Positions 1 to 6,293 are shown, counted from the stretch's first letter. The stretch: DNA of 9,165 nt from JAEELC01 sp963605425 (GCA_963605425.1 CAVCUQ010000046.1:1-9165), one strand, 5' to 3'. The notes: generated by a model not told the origin, from the sequence alone. Numbers and translations are program-made.

Positions 1-211
1 AAGCCTGGCCTCCATGAGATATACTAGAGTCAAAGAATTTAGTACTAGTTTTAAATCTAAGCTCACTACCTATAGCGCGGTATCCGTAGAATCTTCCTCT
101 TTTATGGGCCTCACATCCTAAATTTAAAATTAAATTTTCTTTAAATCTAAGTAATGTTTCATCTTCTTTAATTTCTTCTATATTAAAAAATTCAATACTA
201 TCTTTTATTAT
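1..211 (-). CDS. N-terminal fragment of an unidentified protein, possibly SGNH/GDSL-hydrolase-like
   Basis: An open frame on the minus strand runs off the left edge and gives about 70 residues. A stop codon (TAA at 221-223) lies just upstream, so the N-terminus is inside the window, yet there is no in-frame ATG, GTG or TTG. The ribosome-binding-site-like AGGTGAG at 215-221 is followed by two in-frame ATA codons (209-211 and 206-208), and an ATT lies further in at 194-196. I place the start provisionally at the first ATA. The visible part has an acidic N-terminal segment and then a stretch with GRFYGYRAIG and ELRFKT. That loosely resembles the beta-rich N-terminal domain preceding some SGNH/GDSL esterases, but this rests on general appearance and is weak. 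It is divergent from the acetyltransferase gene at 316. It could also be a gene whose ATG was lost. Confidence 0.45.
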   Translation of the reverse strand, partial: MIKDSIEFFNIEEIKEDETLLRFKENLILNLGCEAHKRGRFYGYRAIGSELRFKTSTKFFDSSISHGGQA

Positions 212-214
212 ATA

Positions 215-221
215 CTCACCT
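215..221 (-). promoter_or_regulatory. Ribosome-binding site of the left-edge gene
   Basis: On the minus strand this reads AGGTGAG, close to the AGGTGAT that serves three other genes in the window (starts at 1738, 6305 and 8036). A possible -10 box, TATAAT, lies just upstream at 229-234. The site fixes the expected start to within a few bases of 206-211, where only ATA codons exist. Confidence 0.4.
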
Positions 222-258
222 TATCTTTATTATAATTTAAAAAATAAAGTAAAACATT

Positions 259-286
259 TTTATAATTATTTATTCTAGAATATAAT
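259..286 (+). promoter_or_regulatory. Possible promoter of the GNAT gene
   Basis: A perfect -10 hexamer TATAAT lies at 281-286. A weak -35 (TTTATA, 259-264) stands 16 bases upstream. The predicted start of transcription falls near 293, about 20 bases before the ATG. In such AT-rich DNA a TATAAT arises easily by chance, so this is only a candidate. Confidence 0.3.
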
Positions 287-315
287 ATAGGAAATTGATA
301 AGAGGAGAATAAGTT

Positions 316-804
316 ATGATTAGAACTATAGAAGATAAAGATATAAAAGAATGTCTTGATATATATAATTATTATATTTTAAATACGGTATATACATTTG
401 AAGAGAAGGCTTTAACTTTAGAAGAATTTAGTATAAGAGTAAATAAGATTAAAGAGAAGTTTCCTTATATTGTTTATGAAAATGATAATAGAGAAATAAT
501 AGGATATGCTTATTTAAATTATTTTAATGAAAGAAGTGCATATAGAAGATCAGCTGATTTATCTATTTATGTAAGTTGTAATCATTTAAAAGAACATATA
601 GGATATAAATTACTTGAAGAAATAGAAAGACTTGCTAAAAATTATGGTATTGATACTATAATATCGATAGTAACTGATGAGAATATTAATTCTAAGAACT
701 TTCATGAAAAGAATGGATTTATTGTTGAAGGACATTTGCATGATGTAGCTTTTAAGCATTCTAGAAGTTTGGGTATATATTATTTAAGAAAATATATAGG
801 ATAA
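316..804 (+). CDS. GNAT-family N-acetyltransferase, phosphinothricin acetyltransferase-like
   Basis: This 162-residue protein is a full-length, single-domain GNAT enzyme expected to move an acetyl group from acetyl-CoA to an amine in the cytoplasm. The match is to the phosphinothricin/methionine-sulfoximine acetyltransferase branch: an IYN...TFE segment at residues 16-29, the GYAY strand at 63-66, RSAYR at 73-77, a SIYV strand at 83-86 and HEKNGF at 130-135. The acetyl-CoA pyrophosphate loop reads KEHIGY (92-97). The usual first glycine of the R/Q-x-x-G-x-G/A motif is therefore a histidine, while the second glycine is kept. The substrate cannot be read from sequence; members of this branch act on amino-acid analogues or other small amines. 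The start is set by AGAGGAG about 9 bases before the ATG. It is transcribed alone and ends at a terminator shared with coaD. Confidence 0.88.
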   Translation: MIRTIEDKDIKECLDIYNYYILNTVYTFEEKALTLEEFSIRVNKIKEKFPYIVYENDNREIIGYAYLNYFNERSAYRRSADLSIYVSCNHLKEHIGYKLLEEIERLAKNYGIDTIISIVTDENINSKNFHEKNGFIVEGHLHDVAFKHSRSLGIYYLRKYIG

Positions 805-807
805 TTA

Positions 808-843
808 AAAAGAAGTTTTCTAAATTAATAGGAAACTTCTTTT
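808..843. terminator. Bidirectional terminator between the GNAT gene and coaD
   Basis: The arms 808-820 and 831-843 form a 13-bp stem with one G-U pair around a 10-base loop. A run of T follows the stem on the plus strand, and the A-run preceding it gives a T-run on the minus strand. It sits between two convergent genes, so it probably ends transcription from both sides. Confidence 0.8.
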
Positions 844-846
844 ACT

Positions 847-1335
847 CTATTTATTTCTTTCTTTGAATTTCTTTAATACTTCATTTGCAATAACTAAAGG
901 AACGTATTTAGTAATATCTACATTAAATGTTAATAATTCTTTTATTGAAGAAGAAGATATAAATTGATTTTGAGCATTAGGGAACATTAGCAAAGTCTCA
1001 ATTTCAGGAGCTATATCCTTATTGAACTGTGCAAGTTGAAACTCAGATTCATAATCATTATAGTTTCTAAGTCCTCTAATCATTACGTTTATATTATTCT
1101 TTTTAGCAAATGATACAGTAAGTTCGCTAGTTGAAACAACCTTAACATTAGGCAGGTCTGATACAACTTTTGAAATCATTGATACTCTTTCTTCAACAGT
1201 AAATGTGGTTTTCTTATGTACGTTTGGAGAAATTAAAACATAGACTTCATCAAATATTTTACTAGCTCTCTTTATTACATCTAGATGTCCATTTGAAAGT
1301 GGATCAAAAGTTCCAGGGTATACTGCTTTACTCAT
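847..1335 (-). CDS. coaD: Phosphopantetheine adenylyltransferase (CoaD)
   Basis: CoaD joins ATP and 4'-phosphopantetheine to give dephospho-CoA and pyrophosphate, the penultimate step of coenzyme A synthesis. The 162 residues match the normal length (about 160). The nucleotidyltransferase motif is YPGTFDP (6-12) followed by SNGH (14-17), a variant of the usual T-x-G-H that keeps the catalytic His17. Lys41 corresponds to the E. coli active-site Lys42. RGLR (87-90) supplies the two arginines that bind ATP phosphates, and ISSSS followed by KEL is the adenine-side motif near the C-terminus. AGAGGT lies 7 bases before the ATG. The gene has its own near-consensus promoter just upstream, although the NifX-like gene lies only 64 bases away on the same strand and no terminator separates them, so read-through is possible. 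Confidence 0.97.
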   Translation of the reverse strand: MSKAVYPGTFDPLSNGHLDVIKRASKIFDEVYVLISPNVHKKTTFTVEERVSMISKVVSDLPNVKVVSTSELTVSFAKKNNINVMIRGLRNYNDYESEFQLAQFNKDIAPEIETLLMFPNAQNQFISSSSIKELLTFNVDITKYVPLVIANEVLKKFKERNK

Positions 1336-1363
1336 AAATATAACCTCTCTAATTACCTTTTAG

Positions 1364-1392
1364 ATTATAGTATCAATTAATATATTTATCAA
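1364..1392 (-). promoter_or_regulatory. Promoter of coaD
   Basis: On the minus strand TTGATA (1387-1392) and a perfect TATAAT (1364-1369) are separated by exactly 17 bases, the optimal sigma-A spacing. Transcription would start near 1357, about 22 bases upstream of the coaD ATG, leaving room for the ribosome-binding site. It lies between the NifX-like gene and coaD, so coaD can be expressed independently. Confidence 0.7.
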
Positions 1393-1399
1393 GAAAAAA

Positions 1400-1738
1400 T
1401 TAATGATGACAAGAATGAACTGCATTAGGATTGAACTTTAACTTACCTTCTAGATACTTACTAGCTAGTTCATCAGCGTCTCCTTCAAGTCCATTTAATA
1501 TTTCAATATTTTCGTTTGATAAAGTTATAACTGCATGTGTACCTAAGTTTCCACAAATAAGTGCATTTACATGATTTAAACCAAGTAATGTAGCTAGGGT
1601 TCTATGGGAATATTCACCAGACTTTAAAATACTTGTTGAAACTATTTTATTATTTTCGATAGTATATAATTTAAACTCTTTAGTTTCACCATAGTGTTGA
1701 TATACTTTACCATTTTCATATGCAACTGCAAGAATCAT
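1400..1738 (-). CDS. NifX/NifB C-terminal-like iron-molybdenum cluster-binding protein
   Basis: The 112-residue protein matches the dinitrogenase iron-molybdenum cofactor family (NifX / NifB C-terminal fold, PF02579). It starts with a short beta strand (ILAVAYENGKV), then YQHYGET at 13-19, the place where family members carry a conserved HFG/HYG-type element. Next are ALICGNLGTHA (59-69), where relatives have a glycine-rich loop, and a C-terminal SCHH (109-112), the Cys/His tail typical of stand-alone members. Such proteins are common in anaerobes without nitrogenase and probably bind or shuttle a metal cluster; the true role is unknown. No nif gene is visible. AGGTGAT ends 5 bases before the ATG, so the start is firm. 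It is divergent from rimP, with a possible shared -35 element. Confidence 0.85.
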   Translation of the reverse strand: MILAVAYENGKVYQHYGETKEFKLYTIENNKIVSTSILKSGEYSHRTLATLLGLNHVNALICGNLGTHAVITLSNENIEILNGLEGDADELASKYLEGKLKFNPNAVHSCHH

Positions 1739-1781
1739 TTATAATCACCTCTTTTATAATTTTAACATATGATGTATAATA

Positions 1782-1811
1782 ATACTACCAATATGCAAAA
1801 TCATCTTGCAA
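1782..1811 (-). promoter_or_regulatory. Candidate promoter of the NifX-like gene
   Basis: On the minus strand TTGCAA (1806-1811) and TAGTAT (1782-1787) are 18 bases apart, and TGG precedes the -10 as in extended -10 promoters. TTGCAA is its own reverse complement, so the same six bases can serve as -35 for the rimP promoter facing the other way. Both boxes are imperfect; other AT-rich -10 candidates lie nearer the gene. Confidence 0.35.
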
Positions 1812-1833
1812 ATTTTGTGAACTGTGGTAGAAT
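1806..1833 (+). promoter_or_regulatory. Promoter of the rimP-nusA-infB operon
   Basis: TTGCAA (1806-1811) and TAGAAT (1828-1833) are 16 bases apart. The -10 is preceded by TGG (1825-1827), giving an extended -10. The expected transcription start is near 1840, leaving a leader of about 54 bases with a hairpin at its beginning. This is the only convincing promoter before rimP, and it should drive the six-gene operon. Confidence 0.6.
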
Positions 1834-1849
1834 GTAAGTACATTAATTT

Positions 1850-1875
1850 GTGAGAAGCTTAACTTCTCACTTTTT
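1850..1875 (+). terminator. Terminator-like hairpin in the rimP leader (candidate attenuator)
   Basis: GTGAGAAG (1850-1857) and CTTCTCAC (1863-1870) pair perfectly over 8 bp around the 5-base loop CTTAA, followed by five T (1871-1875). It lies between the operon promoter and the rimP ribosome-binding site, so it would end some transcripts before the first gene. No competing anti-terminator is apparent. It could instead be a stabilising 5' stem-loop. Confidence 0.6.
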
Positions 1876-1893
1876 ATATGTTAGGAGGTAATT

Positions 1894-2340
1894 ATGCTAG
1901 ATTTAAAAATTGTAGAAGAATTAGTAATGCCTATTATAGATGAAAATAACTTTTCACTTTATTCAATTGAATGGGCTAATGAATTTGGTTATAAGATACT
2001 TAGAGTTTGTGTTGATAAAATAGGTGGTATCAATTCTGATGAACTTGGTATTGTAAATGACTATTTATCTGAAAAACTTGATAAGTATGAAAAAGAATTA
2101 CCTGATAATTATATGCTTGAAGTATCATCTCCTGGTGCTGAGAAACCTTTAAGAAGTGAAGAAGAGGTTTTAGCTAGTGTAGGTGAGAAGGTTCATGTTA
2201 CGCTTGAAAAGGCAGAGTATGAAGGTAAACTTGTAAGTTTTACTGAAGGAGTACTTTTGCTTTCTATAAATGTAAAGGGACGTATTAAAAAAGTATCTGT
2301 CCCATATTGTGATGTTAAAGAAGTAAGACTAGCCGTTTAG
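1894..2340 (+). CDS. rimP: Ribosome maturation factor RimP
   Basis: RimP is a cytoplasmic factor that binds free 30S subunits and is needed for late 30S assembly. The 148 residues match the family length (about 150) and cover both domains. The N-terminal alpha/beta domain ends in YMLEVSSPGAEKPLR (73-87), which is the family signature. The C-terminal SH3-like barrel follows, including VHVTL (100-104), the strand EGKLVSF (110-116) and KKVSVPYCDVKEVRL near the end. An ideal AGGAGGT stands 4 bases before the ATG. It is the first gene of the operon, 22 bases upstream of nusA, the common order in bacteria. The B. subtilis name is ylxS. Confidence 0.96.
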   Translation: MLDLKIVEELVMPIIDENNFSLYSIEWANEFGYKILRVCVDKIGGINSDELGIVNDYLSEKLDKYEKELPDNYMLEVSSPGAEKPLRSEEEVLASVGEKVHVTLEKAEYEGKLVSFTEGVLLLSINVKGRIKKVSVPYCDVKEVRLAV

Positions 2341-2362
2341 TAAGTAGGAGGATTTTTATAAA

Positions 2363-3451
2363 ATGACTAACAAAAAATTATTTGAAAGTGTGCAAGAAAT
2401 TGCAGACTTACATGGTGTTTCTGTTGATGATGTTTTAAAAGCATTATCTGATTCACTTGTTGCTTGTGCTAAGCACACATTACCTGAGGGTGAACAAGCT
2501 TTAATTAGTGTTGATTTCAATGCTGACCTAGCTGAATTCCATATTTATAAGGAAAGAAAGGTTGTTGAAACTCTATCTGAAACTTTAGAAGAGGATCAAA
2601 TGCCTGAAATTACTTTAGAAGAAGCTAAGAAGATTAAAAAGTCAGCTAAAGTAGGAGATACTTTAATTGAAGAAATGAATCCTAAGGGTGAAGAATTTAC
2701 TCGTACAGTAATTCGTTCAGTACTTTCAACTTTAAAGTCTAACTTAAAGAATTTAGGTAGACAAAAAGCTTATGATTATTATAAAGCTTATGAAAATGAA
2801 ATGATCGAAGGAGAAGTAATTGGTAAGGATGATTCAAAACTTATCATTAGACTTCAAATGGGTGTTACAACTATCATCCCTAAGTCTGAATTACTTCCTA
2901 ATGACAACTTTGTGGTTGGTGATAAGATCAATGTTTATGTTAAAGAAGTTGAAAAGACAACAAAAGATCCTAAGATTAAAGTTTCAAGAACTAACCGTAA
3001 TTTAATTACTCGTTTAATGGAAGAATATATTCCTGAAGTTAAAGATGGTGTTATCGAAATTAAGGGTATTGCTCGTGATGCTGGTTCTAGATGCAAGATT
3101 GCAGTTTATTCAAACAATCCTAATGTAGATCCAATCGGTTCTTGTGTAGGACCTGAAGGTTCAAGAATTAAAGAAATCGTTAGAATTCTTAATAATGAAC
3201 AAATCGATCTTTATAAGTGGAGTGATGATCCTGAAGAATTAATTTCAGCTTCACTTCAACCATCTAAGGTTACTAAGGTTGTTAATATCGATCCTAAGAC
3301 TAAGACTTGCAGAGCCATCGTTCCTGATGATCAATTATCTTTAGCTATTGGTAAGAATGGTCAAAATGTTAGACTTGCAGTTCAATCTTGTGGTTGGAAT
3401 ATTGATATTAAACCAAGCAGCCAATCTATTGAAGAATTAGGTTTAATGTAA
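2363..3451 (+). CDS. nusA: Transcription termination/antitermination factor NusA
   Basis: NusA binds RNA polymerase and nascent RNA, promotes pausing and hairpin-dependent termination, and takes part in rRNA antitermination. The 362 residues show the usual order. The polymerase-binding N-terminal domain covers about 1-130. The S1 domain covers about 148-208 (EGEVIG; KVSRT at its end). KH1 covers about 213-282 (GSRCKIAV; the G-x-x-G loop is GPEG, 263-266). KH2 covers about 284-352 (LSLAIGKNGQNVRLA, loop GKNG 330-333). It ends soon after KH2, as in Gram-positive NusA, and lacks the acidic repeats of enterobacterial NusA. AGGAGG precedes the ATG by a rather long 11 bases. It follows rimP and is one base from ylxR. 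The hairpin in the operon leader is a natural target for NusA autoregulation. Confidence 0.97.
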   Translation: MTNKKLFESVQEIADLHGVSVDDVLKALSDSLVACAKHTLPEGEQALISVDFNADLAEFHIYKERKVVETLSETLEEDQMPEITLEEAKKIKKSAKVGDTLIEEMNPKGEEFTRTVIRSVLSTLKSNLKNLGRQKAYDYYKAYENEMIEGEVIGKDDSKLIIRLQMGVTTIIPKSELLPNDNFVVGDKINVYVKEVEKTTKDPKIKVSRTNRNLITRLMEEYIPEVKDGVIEIKGIARDAGSRCKIAVYSNNPNVDPIGSCVGPEGSRIKEIVRILNNEQIDLYKWSDDPEELISASLQPSKVTKVVNIDPKTKTCRAIVPDDQLSLAIGKNGQNVRLAVQSCGWNIDIKPSSQSIEELGLM

Positions 3452-3452
3452 G

Positions 3453-3722
3453 ATGAAAGAAAAAAAACTAATTTTAAGAACTTGTGTCTTAACTAAAGAA
3501 ACTTTAGAAAAGAAAGATCTTATTAGAATAGTTAGATCAAAGGACGGAGTTGTCAGTGTTGATTTAACTGGTAAAGCAAATGGACGTGGAGCTTATCTAA
3601 AAAAAGATAAGGACGTTATTGCAAAAGCAAAAGAAACTAAAATTTTAGATAAAAAATTAGAAGTAAAAGTTCCTGATGAAATTTATACAACTTTATTGGA
3701 GATAGTAAATGAATCTAAATAA
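3453..3722 (+). CDS. rnpM: YlxR/RnpM family RNA-binding protein
   Basis: This 89-residue protein belongs to the YlxR family (DUF448). The signature is clear: RTCV (9-12), then KKDLIRIVR (20-28), VSVDLTGKANGRGAYL (34-49), where the positively charged face and the GRGAY element lie. In B. subtilis the family member has been reported to bind RNase P RNA and modulate the enzyme, hence the name RnpM; whether that holds here is inference. The ATG comes one base after the nusA stop and has no good ribosome-binding site of its own, so it is probably translated by coupling to nusA. Its 3' end overlaps ylxQ by 14 bases. The name ylxR is equally used. Confidence 0.93.
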   Translation: MKEKKLILRTCVLTKETLEKKDLIRIVRSKDGVVSVDLTGKANGRGAYLKKDKDVIAKAKETKILDKKLEVKVPDEIYTTLLEIVNESK

Positions 3723-3990
3723 TTTGGGTTTATGTAAGGCTGCAAAAGGTCTTATTGTTGGTGAGAGTAAAGTTTTAGATAAAATAAAATCAAAGGAAGC
3801 TTATCTTGTAATACTTGCTAGTGATACAGGAGTAAATACTTTTAAGCGAATTAAGGATAAAACCTCTTTTTACAATATTAATTTAAATACTGAACATACA
3901 AGTAGCGAGCTTTCAAGTGCACTTGGAATGGAAAATGTTCATGTAATAGCCATTATGAATCGAGGTTTTGCAAAACTATTAGAAAAGTAG
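3709..3990 (+). CDS. ylxQ: L7Ae-family ribosomal-like protein YlxQ
   Basis: The 93 residues form a single L7Ae/L30e-type domain, a fold that binds kink-turn RNA. Recognisable elements are LGLCKAAKGLIVGE (6-19), the strand AYLVILASDTGVNT (31-44), the tail of the central sheet VHVIAIMNRGFAKLL, and a Ser-Ser-Glu-Leu helix before the ALG turn. The cellular role of YlxQ is poorly known; location beside infB and ylxR suggests a ribosome or RNase-P-related function. The start overlaps the end of ylxR by 14 bases, with TTGGAG upstream inside ylxR, so translation of the two is probably coupled. Its TAG stop lies within the ribosome-binding site of infB. Confidence 0.9.
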   Translation: MNLNNLGLCKAAKGLIVGESKVLDKIKSKEAYLVILASDTGVNTFKRIKDKTSFYNINLNTEHTSSELSSALGMENVHVIAIMNRGFAKLLEK

Positions 3991-3995
3991 GTGAT
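3989..3995 (+). promoter_or_regulatory. Ribosome-binding site that sets the infB start
   Basis: AGGTGAT overlaps the ylxQ stop codon (TAG 3988-3990) and ends 4 bases before TTG at 4000. The alternative in-frame GTG at 3991 lies inside this site and has no ribosome-binding site of its own, so TTG is the preferred infB start. The same AGGTGAT at the same distance precedes the gene at 6305. Confidence 0.75.
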
Positions 3996-3999
3996 TTTA

Positions 4000-5823
4000 T
4001 TGGCTAAGAAGAATAAAAAGGCTCAAGAGAGCCGTGTTTCGAACATTCCTCAAAAGGAAGCTAATAAATCAAGTAAAGGAATCTTGATTTATAAAGAAGG
4101 AATGTCAGTTAAGGATGTTGCAAGTGGATTGGATCAATCTGTTGCAAACGTAATTAAAAAATTAATGATGCTTGGTGTTATGGCTAATCAAAACCAAACA
4201 ATCGACAGAGAAACTGTTGAGTTAATTGCATCTGATTTTGGTGCTACTTTAAAGGACGAAGTTGTAACAGATGCAACTAGATTCGATGAATTTACAATTG
4301 AAGATGATGAGAGCTTACTTGAATCTCGTCCTCCTGTAGTTACTATTATGGGTCATGTTGACCATGGTAAAACTACATTACTAGACTATATTAGAAATGC
4401 CCGTGTAGCTCAAGGTGAAGCTGGTGGTATTACTCAACATATCGGTGCTTATCAATATAAACATGGTGATAATTTAATCACATTTATTGATACTCCAGGT
4501 CACGCTGCTTTCACTGAGATGCGTGCTCGTGGTGCTCAAGTTACTGATATCGTTGTTCTTGTTGTAGCTGCAGATGATGGTGTAATGCCACAAACTGAGG
4601 AAGCTATCGCTCATGCTCAAGCTGCTAAGTGTCCTATTATCGTAGCTGTAAATAAGTGTGACAAGCCAAGTGCTAACCCAAGCCATGTTATGGAACAATT
4701 AACTAAGTATAATCTTGTTCCTGAAGAATGGGGTGGAAATGTTCCATTCATTATGATTTCAGCTTTAAAGGGTACTGGTGTTGATACACTTCTTGACACT
4801 ATTATGTTACAAGCTGAAATGCTTGAACTAAAAGCAAATCCTAAGAGACTTGCAGTAGGTACAGTACTTGAGGCTCAACTTGATAGAGCTCTAGGACCAT
4901 GTGCTACATTCCTTGTACAAAATGGATCACTTAAGGTTGGAGACTACATTGTTGTAGGTGATACTTATGGTAAGATCCGTACAATGGAAGATGATAGACA
5001 TATTAAATATGATGAAGCTCTTCCAAGCCAAGCTGTATCTGTAACAGGTCTTGATGAAGTTCCTTTTGCAGGTGACAAGTTTATGGCTTTATCTGATGAA
5101 AGACAAGCAAGAGAAATCGCTGAAGAAAGAACTTTCAGAACTAAGGAAAAAGATCTTGCAAGCCGTTCAGTATCTCTTCAAGATTTATTTGCTAAAGCAG
5201 GTGAAGATGATAATAAGGAATTAAACTTAATTGTAAAAGCTGATTTACAAGGTTCAGCTGAGGCTTTAAAACAATCTATTGAAAAGATTAAAGTTGAAAA
5301 CGTTAAGGTTAATGTAATTCGTTGTTCTGTAGGTGCTATCACTGATACAGATATCACTTTAGCTGAAGCTAGTGAAGCTATTGTTATCGGATTCAATGTT
5401 CGTCCTACTCAAGATGTAAGATCTACTGCTGAATCAAGACAAGTAGAAATTAGATTATATTCTATTATCTACAAGTTACTTGAAGACATTGAAGCTGCCT
5501 TAAAGGGTATGCTTGAACCAGAATATGAGGAAGTTATTACAGGACATGCTGAAGTTAGACAAACATACAAGATTTCAAAGATTGGAACTGTTGCTGGTTG
5601 TTATGTAACTGATGGTGTAATTAATTCAAATTCACTTGTACATATTGTTCGTGATGGCATTGTTGTTTATGAAGGTAAGATGGCATCTTTACGTAGATTT
5701 AAAGATGACGTTAAGGAAGTTAAGAGTGGTTTCGAATGTGGTATCACAATTGAAAAGTTCAATGACATCAAAGAAGGAGATGTCTTTGAAGCTTCAGTTA
5801 TGAAAGAAATTAAGAGGCTATAA
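4000..5823 (+). CDS. infB: Translation initiation factor IF2
   Basis: IF2 is the GTPase that places fMet-tRNA on the 30S subunit and promotes 50S joining. The protein has about 607 residues from the TTG start (MAKKNKKAQ). A short basic lead and one IF2_N domain (about 25-75) precede the G domain. The GTPase motifs are all present: GHVDHGKT (118-125), GGITQHIGAY (142-151, switch I), DTPGH (164-168), NKCD (218-221) and SAL (254-256). Domain II, the linker domain III and the C-terminal fMet-tRNA-binding barrel follow; SKIGTVAGCYVTDG is typical of the last. The N-terminal region is much shorter than in E. coli (890 aa) and B. subtilis (716 aa), giving a compact form. It lies between ylxQ and rbfA and is co-transcribed with them. 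Confidence 0.96.
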   Translation: MAKKNKKAQESRVSNIPQKEANKSSKGILIYKEGMSVKDVASGLDQSVANVIKKLMMLGVMANQNQTIDRETVELIASDFGATLKDEVVTDATRFDEFTIEDDESLLESRPPVVTIMGHVDHGKTTLLDYIRNARVAQGEAGGITQHIGAYQYKHGDNLITFIDTPGHAAFTEMRARGAQVTDIVVLVVAADDGVMPQTEEAIAHAQAAKCPIIVAVNKCDKPSANPSHVMEQLTKYNLVPEEWGGNVPFIMISALKGTGVDTLLDTIMLQAEMLELKANPKRLAVGTVLEAQLDRALGPCATFLVQNGSLKVGDYIVVGDTYGKIRTMEDDRHIKYDEALPSQAVSVTGLDEVPFAGDKFMALSDERQAREIAEERTFRTKEKDLASRSVSLQDLFAKAGEDDNKELNLIVKADLQGSAEALKQSIEKIKVENVKVNVIRCSVGAITDTDITLAEASEAIVIGFNVRPTQDVRSTAESRQVEIRLYSIIYKLLEDIEAALKGMLEPEYEEVITGHAEVRQTYKISKIGTVAGCYVTDGVINSNSLVHIVRDGIVVYEGKMASLRRFKDDVKEVKSGFECGITIEKFNDIKEGDVFEASVMKEIKRL

Positions 5824-5825
5824 TT

Positions 5826-6191
5826 ATGAGTTTAACTTTAAAAAGATTAGAATCTAATGCATTAAGAGAATTATCTATTTGCCTTCAAAGAGAGACTCGT
5901 AGTGAAATACTTCACAAGGTTACAGTTACTGAAGTTAGAATTACTCGTGACTTATCTTATGCAACTGTATATTATACTTGCTTAAATGATGATGAAAAGG
6001 AAAAGACTGCAGCTGAACTTGAAGAATCTAAAGGATTCTTAAGAAAGTCTCTAGCTCAAAAGCTAACTTGCAGAAAGATGCCTGAATTAATTTTTAAGTA
6101 TGATGAAGCACTAGCTTATGGTAATCATATTAATGAGGTATTGTCTAAACTTAATATCCCTCATGATGACGATGAAAATTCAAATGAATAG
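5826..6191 (+). CDS. rbfA: 30S ribosome-binding factor RbfA
   Basis: RbfA binds the 30S neck near the 5' end of 16S rRNA and is needed for 30S maturation and cold adaptation. The 121 residues match the family length. The N-terminal helix (RLESNALRELSICLQRE, 7-23), VTVTEVRITRDLSYATVYYT (32-51) and the KMPELIFKYDEAL strand with the following helix correspond to the single KH-like domain. The tail is acidic (HDDDENSNE), as in several relatives. The ATG is two bases after the infB stop, with AGAGG inside the end of infB serving as ribosome-binding site. A terminator follows, so this is the last gene of the operon. Confidence 0.95.
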   Translation: MSLTLKRLESNALRELSICLQRETRSEILHKVTVTEVRITRDLSYATVYYTCLNDDEKEKTAAELEESKGFLRKSLAQKLTCRKMPELIFKYDEALAYGNHINEVLSKLNIPHDDDENSNE

Positions 6192-6199
6192 TATAATGA

Positions 6200-6231
6200 A
6201 AGACTAAGATTTATATGATCTTAGTTTTTTT
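6200..6231 (+). terminator. Terminator of the rimP-rbfA operon
   Basis: ACTAAGAT (6203-6210) pairs with ATCTTAGT (6218-6225) around a 7-base loop, and the A-rich base can extend the stem by up to three pairs. Seven consecutive T (6225-6231) follow. It starts 9 bases after the rbfA stop codon and marks the end of the operon. Confidence 0.85.
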
Positions 6232-6248
6232 ATAAAATAAACTAAAAG

Positions 6249-6278
6249 TAGACATTTATAAAATATCTATGATAAAAT
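6249..6278 (+). promoter_or_regulatory. Promoter of the AAA-ATPase-like gene
   Basis: TAGACA (6249-6254) and TAAAAT (6273-6278) are 18 bases apart, and TGA (6270-6272) before the -10 gives an extended -10. The predicted start of transcription is near 6285, 20 bases before the ATG. With a terminator just upstream, the gene appears to be an independent unit. Confidence 0.5.
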
Positions 6279-6293
6279 ATAGATAACAATGGT

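Noticed and set aside
1400..1738. Evidence of nitrogen fixation from the NifX-like gene
   Set aside because: Stand-alone members of this family are widespread in anaerobes without nitrogenase, and no nif structural or cofactor gene is present.
2820..3005. 61-residue open frame on the plus strand
   Set aside because: It lies wholly inside nusA in another frame, has no ribosome-binding site and gives no recognisable protein.
4474..4799. Two overlapping minus-strand open frames within infB
   Set aside because: They are antisense to the conserved IF2 G domain and have no start signals; the coding constraint of infB explains the lack of stops.
5178..5396. 72-residue minus-strand open frame within infB
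   Set aside because: It is antisense to the conserved middle of IF2 and has no ribosome-binding site.
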